From positions 1-8,860 of the forward strand of contig CAMAYW010000075.1 in assembly GCA_945862475.1 (NCBI GenBank): a stretch of DNA of 8,860 bases, written 5' to 3'. The stretch's first letter is position 1. Each line of letters opens with the position of its first letter. The DNA comes from Bacteriovorax stolpii. GTDB taxonomy: Bacteria > Bdellovibrionota > Bacteriovoracia > Bacteriovoracales > Bacteriovoracaceae. Position numbers and translations under genes: made by a program. Shown piece after piece: positions 6,937 through 8,860 of the stretch. The notes under the pieces are model-generated. The model was given only the letters and a program-made list of their open reading frames with translations, ran no database searches and had not been told where the DNA came from.

Positions 6937-7881
6937 ATGCAAGATCAGTATTTTTATGGGCGAGGAAAGCTTTTATTATCTGGGGAGTATTTTGTCCTAG
7001 ATGGATCTGAAGCGTTAGCACTTCCTACAAGTGTTGGACAAAGCATGAAGGTAAAATACCGTCAGTCTTACCAGCCTGTTCTTAATTGGAAATCAATTGA
7101 TCACACGGGAAAAGTTTGGTTTGAATCAACTTTTGAATTCTGGCACTTTAATCCTGTAAGGGCCCTAGAAACTCCCACTGAAAAATTCGTACGAGATACC
7201 TTAAAAGCCGTTAGAATGCAAAACCCACATTTCTTGCGCGATGATGTGGACGTGTTTGTTGAAACTAAAATCGAGTTTCCGCTTGAGTGGGGGCTTGGTT
7301 CAAGCTCCTCCTTCATTTATAATGTCGCTCAATGGGCGTACGTAAGTCCCTTCGAACTTTTAAAGAAAACCATCGGTGGCTCGGGTTATGATATTGCCTG
7401 CGCTCAGGCAATGGGGCCAATCAAGTATAAAAAGCAAGACGGAAAACCAGAATGGGGCGCATCAGCCTTTAATCCATCATTCAAGGATCAAATTTACTTT
7501 ATCTATCTTGGCCAAAAACAAAACTCGGAAAGAGAAGTTTTAAAGTATCAGGATATGAAAATTGAAAACAAGAACCAGGTGATTTCTGAAGTCACTCAGC
7601 TGACTCGTGAGATGATTAACGCCAATGATTTAGTGACTTTTAATAAAGTGATTAAGCAGCACGAAGAGGTTGTCGGTAGTGCTTTAAAATATCAAAAAGT
7701 AAAAGATCTCTATTTTTCTGATTACTGGAGTGAAATTAAGTCCCTCGGGGCCTGGGGGGGCGATTTTGCCATGGTGACTTCGGATAGATCTCCTCAAGAA
7801 ACTCGTGAGTATTTTGAATCTAAAGGATTTAAAACGATCATTCCTTTCTCGGAAATCATTTATTCGGAACTCATGAAATGA
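6937..7881 (+). CDS. GYDIA-family GHMP kinase, probable mevalonate-pathway kinase
   Basis: This 314-residue GHMP-superfamily small-molecule kinase opens with GRGKLLLSGEYFVLDG at 8-23, the first GHMP motif. The ATP-binding loop is WGLGSSSS at 118-125, and the third motif is GAWGGDF at 271-277. GGSGYDIACAQA at 147-158 carries the probable catalytic Asp (D152) and the GYDIA signature for which a GHMP group, common in Bacteroidota mevalonate clusters, is named. YLGQKQNSEREVL at 190-202 is another block of that group. Its place between HMG-CoA reductase and diphosphomevalonate decarboxylase implies phosphorylation of mevalonate or of phosphomevalonate. The sequence alone does not say which. AGAGGA six bases before ATG 6937 is a good ribosome site. 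The stop overlaps the mvaD start as ATGA. A run of seven G (7754-7760) encodes part of the third motif. Superfamily and pathway are well supported; the substrate is inferred. Confidence 0.88.
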   Translation: MQDQYFYGRGKLLLSGEYFVLDGSEALALPTSVGQSMKVKYRQSYQPVLNWKSIDHTGKVWFESTFEFWHFNPVRALETPTEKFVRDTLKAVRMQNPHFLRDDVDVFVETKIEFPLEWGLGSSSSFIYNVAQWAYVSPFELLKKTIGGSGYDIACAQAMGPIKYKKQDGKPEWGASAFNPSFKDQIYFIYLGQKQNSEREVLKYQDMKIENKNQVISEVTQLTREMINANDLVTFNKVIKQHEEVVGSALKYQKVKDLYFSDYWSEIKSLGAWGGDFAMVTSDRSPQETREYFESKGFKTIIPFSEIIYSELMK

Positions 7882-8860
7882 GTTTTCTTGCTCCTTTTCG
7901 TCAATTAACTCCAACCCAATTCGAGACAACTTGGCGCTCTCCTTCAAATATTGCGTTTGTAAAGTATTGGGGGAAAAAGGGTCACCAGATCCCAGCGAAT
8001 CCTTCTTTGTCGATGACTCTGAAAGAGTGTTATTCAGAAACGAAAGTGAGTTTTACTCCTTCAGATAGTATGACTGTAGAGCTTTATCTTGATGGAGTTA
8101 GAGAGGATAAATTTTCTTTAAAAATTGAAAAATATCTTAGATCTCTTGCGGATCTTCCGTGGCTTCAAAAAATTGATTTTAAAATTCAAACAAAAAATAC
8201 TTTCCCTCATGGCACTGGAATCGCTTCTTCTGCCTCAGGTCTTTCGGCGTTTGCACTTTGTTTAACGGATTATCTTTTTCATCTCTCCGGAGAAAAAAAT
8301 AATTTTTATCCAACTGCTAGTTACTTATCTAGGTTAGCGAGTGGCAGTGCTTGTCGATCTGTTTATGGAAATTTTGTTAGTTGGGGAGATAAAAGTGACT
8401 TCGTTGCCGATCCCGCTGAATTTCATCCTGATTTTTTACAACTAAAGGATTCAGTTCTAGTTGTGAGTGGTGAAGAGAAAAAAGTTTCAAGTACCTCTGG
8501 GCATGGTCTTATGACAGAACACTTTTTTTCAGAGTCCCGGTACATTCAAGCGAAGAAAAATTATGCCTCCCTTTCTAGCTCACTTAAATCTGGTGACCTT
8601 GAATCGGTTGGTAAGATTCTTGAGAGTGAAGCGCTCTCCCTCCACGCGATGATGCTTACTTCGCCAAATCCTTATACTCTTTTAAGACCAAATACTTTGG
8701 CAGCCATTGAGATGATTTGGTCGTTTCGAGCTGAAACGAAATTACCTTTATTTTTCACACTAGATGCTGGTCCTAATCTTCATCTTATTTATCCTGAGAG
8801 CTCTCAGAACAAAATACAAACTTTTATTTCTCATGAATTATCTTCTCTTATTCAAAACGT
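7878..8860 (+). CDS. mvaD: Diphosphomevalonate decarboxylase (3' end beyond window)
   Basis: The frame from ATG 7878 stays open to the last base, giving 327 full codons. Family members are usually about 325-345 residues, so only a few to some twenty residues should be missing. The enzyme uses ATP to decarboxylate mevalonate diphosphate to IPP. Visible motifs are SPSNIAFVKYWGKK at 21-34, the GHMP ATP loop FPHGTGIASSASGLSAFA at 109-126, RLASGSACRSVYGNFVSW at 152-169 with the active-site Arg160, KKVSSTSGHGLM at 201-212, and FTLDAGPNLHLIYP at 293-306 with the catalytic Asp296. LHAMMLTS and LLRPNTLAAIEMIWSFR (268-284) are typical as well, and the GHGLM form recalls Bacteroidota members. The start is within ATGA, overlapping the kinase stop, and has no good ribosome site of its own, so translation is probably coupled. 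It is the last visible gene of the operon; more genes may follow. Confidence 0.94.
   Translation, partial: MSFLAPFRQLTPTQFETTWRSPSNIAFVKYWGKKGHQIPANPSLSMTLKECYSETKVSFTPSDSMTVELYLDGVREDKFSLKIEKYLRSLADLPWLQKIDFKIQTKNTFPHGTGIASSASGLSAFALCLTDYLFHLSGEKNNFYPTASYLSRLASGSACRSVYGNFVSWGDKSDFVADPAEFHPDFLQLKDSVLVVSGEEKKVSSTSGHGLMTEHFFSESRYIQAKKNYASLSSSLKSGDLESVGKILESEALSLHAMMLTSPNPYTLLRPNTLAAIEMIWSFRAETKLPLFFTLDAGPNLHLIYPESSQNKIQTFISHELSSLIQN

Noticed and set aside
7684..7947. 87-codon minus-strand open frame at the kinase/mvaD junction
   Set aside because: It is antisense to two genes with clear catalytic motifs, and its translation is low in complexity.

Overview
This 8.86-kb window is a dense stretch of bacterial chromosome carrying eight genes. 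Two are cut by the window edges: the first at its 5' end and the last at its 3' end. The DNA is AT-rich. Several genes have clear Shine-Dalgarno sites (AAGGAGG, AGAGGA) and one starts with GTG, so a member of Bacteroidota is less likely, because that phylum seldom uses such sites. The combination of a class II HMG-CoA reductase, type 2 IPP isomerase, a GYDIA-type GHMP kinase and a decarboxylase, with this base composition, fits a Bdellovibrionota (Bacteriovorax/Peredibacter-like) genome. That assignment is an inference from gene content, not a proof.

Left part (1-3189): the C-terminal end of a U32 'peptidase' family protein (a family that includes tRNA and rRNA hydroxylation proteins) is followed one base later by a phenylalanine-rich membrane protein of the DUF2723/TMEM260 glycosyltransferase type. 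That gene runs tail-to-tail into a THUMP-domain RNA methyltransferase of the RlmL/YpsC type on the minus strand. The two stop codons share one CTAG.

Middle part (3190-4603): a 35-bp divergent gap is followed by a two-gene unit. It holds a small cytoplasmic protein resembling the CBM9/DOMON fold and an RsmI-like tetrapyrrole-methylase-fold methyltransferase, overlapping by 8 bases. A 148-bp gap follows. It holds a candidate promoter whose -10 box lies between the arms of an inverted repeat.

Right part (4604-8860): a tightly coupled mevalonate-pathway operon. In order it encodes type 2 isopentenyl-diphosphate isomerase (fni), class II HMG-CoA reductase (mvaA), a GYDIA-family GHMP kinase (likely mevalonate or phosphomevalonate kinase) and diphosphomevalonate decarboxylase (mvaD, running off the end). 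Together they cover HMG-CoA to mevalonate, at least one phosphorylation, decarboxylation to IPP, and IPP/DMAPP isomerisation. HMG-CoA synthase and a second kinase are not in the window. No tRNA, rRNA, CRISPR, insertion sequence or phage feature was seen. I found no convincing wholly new system. The most interesting points are the Bacteroidota-like character of the mevalonate cluster, its unassigned kinase, and an altered cofactor-motif residue in the reductase.
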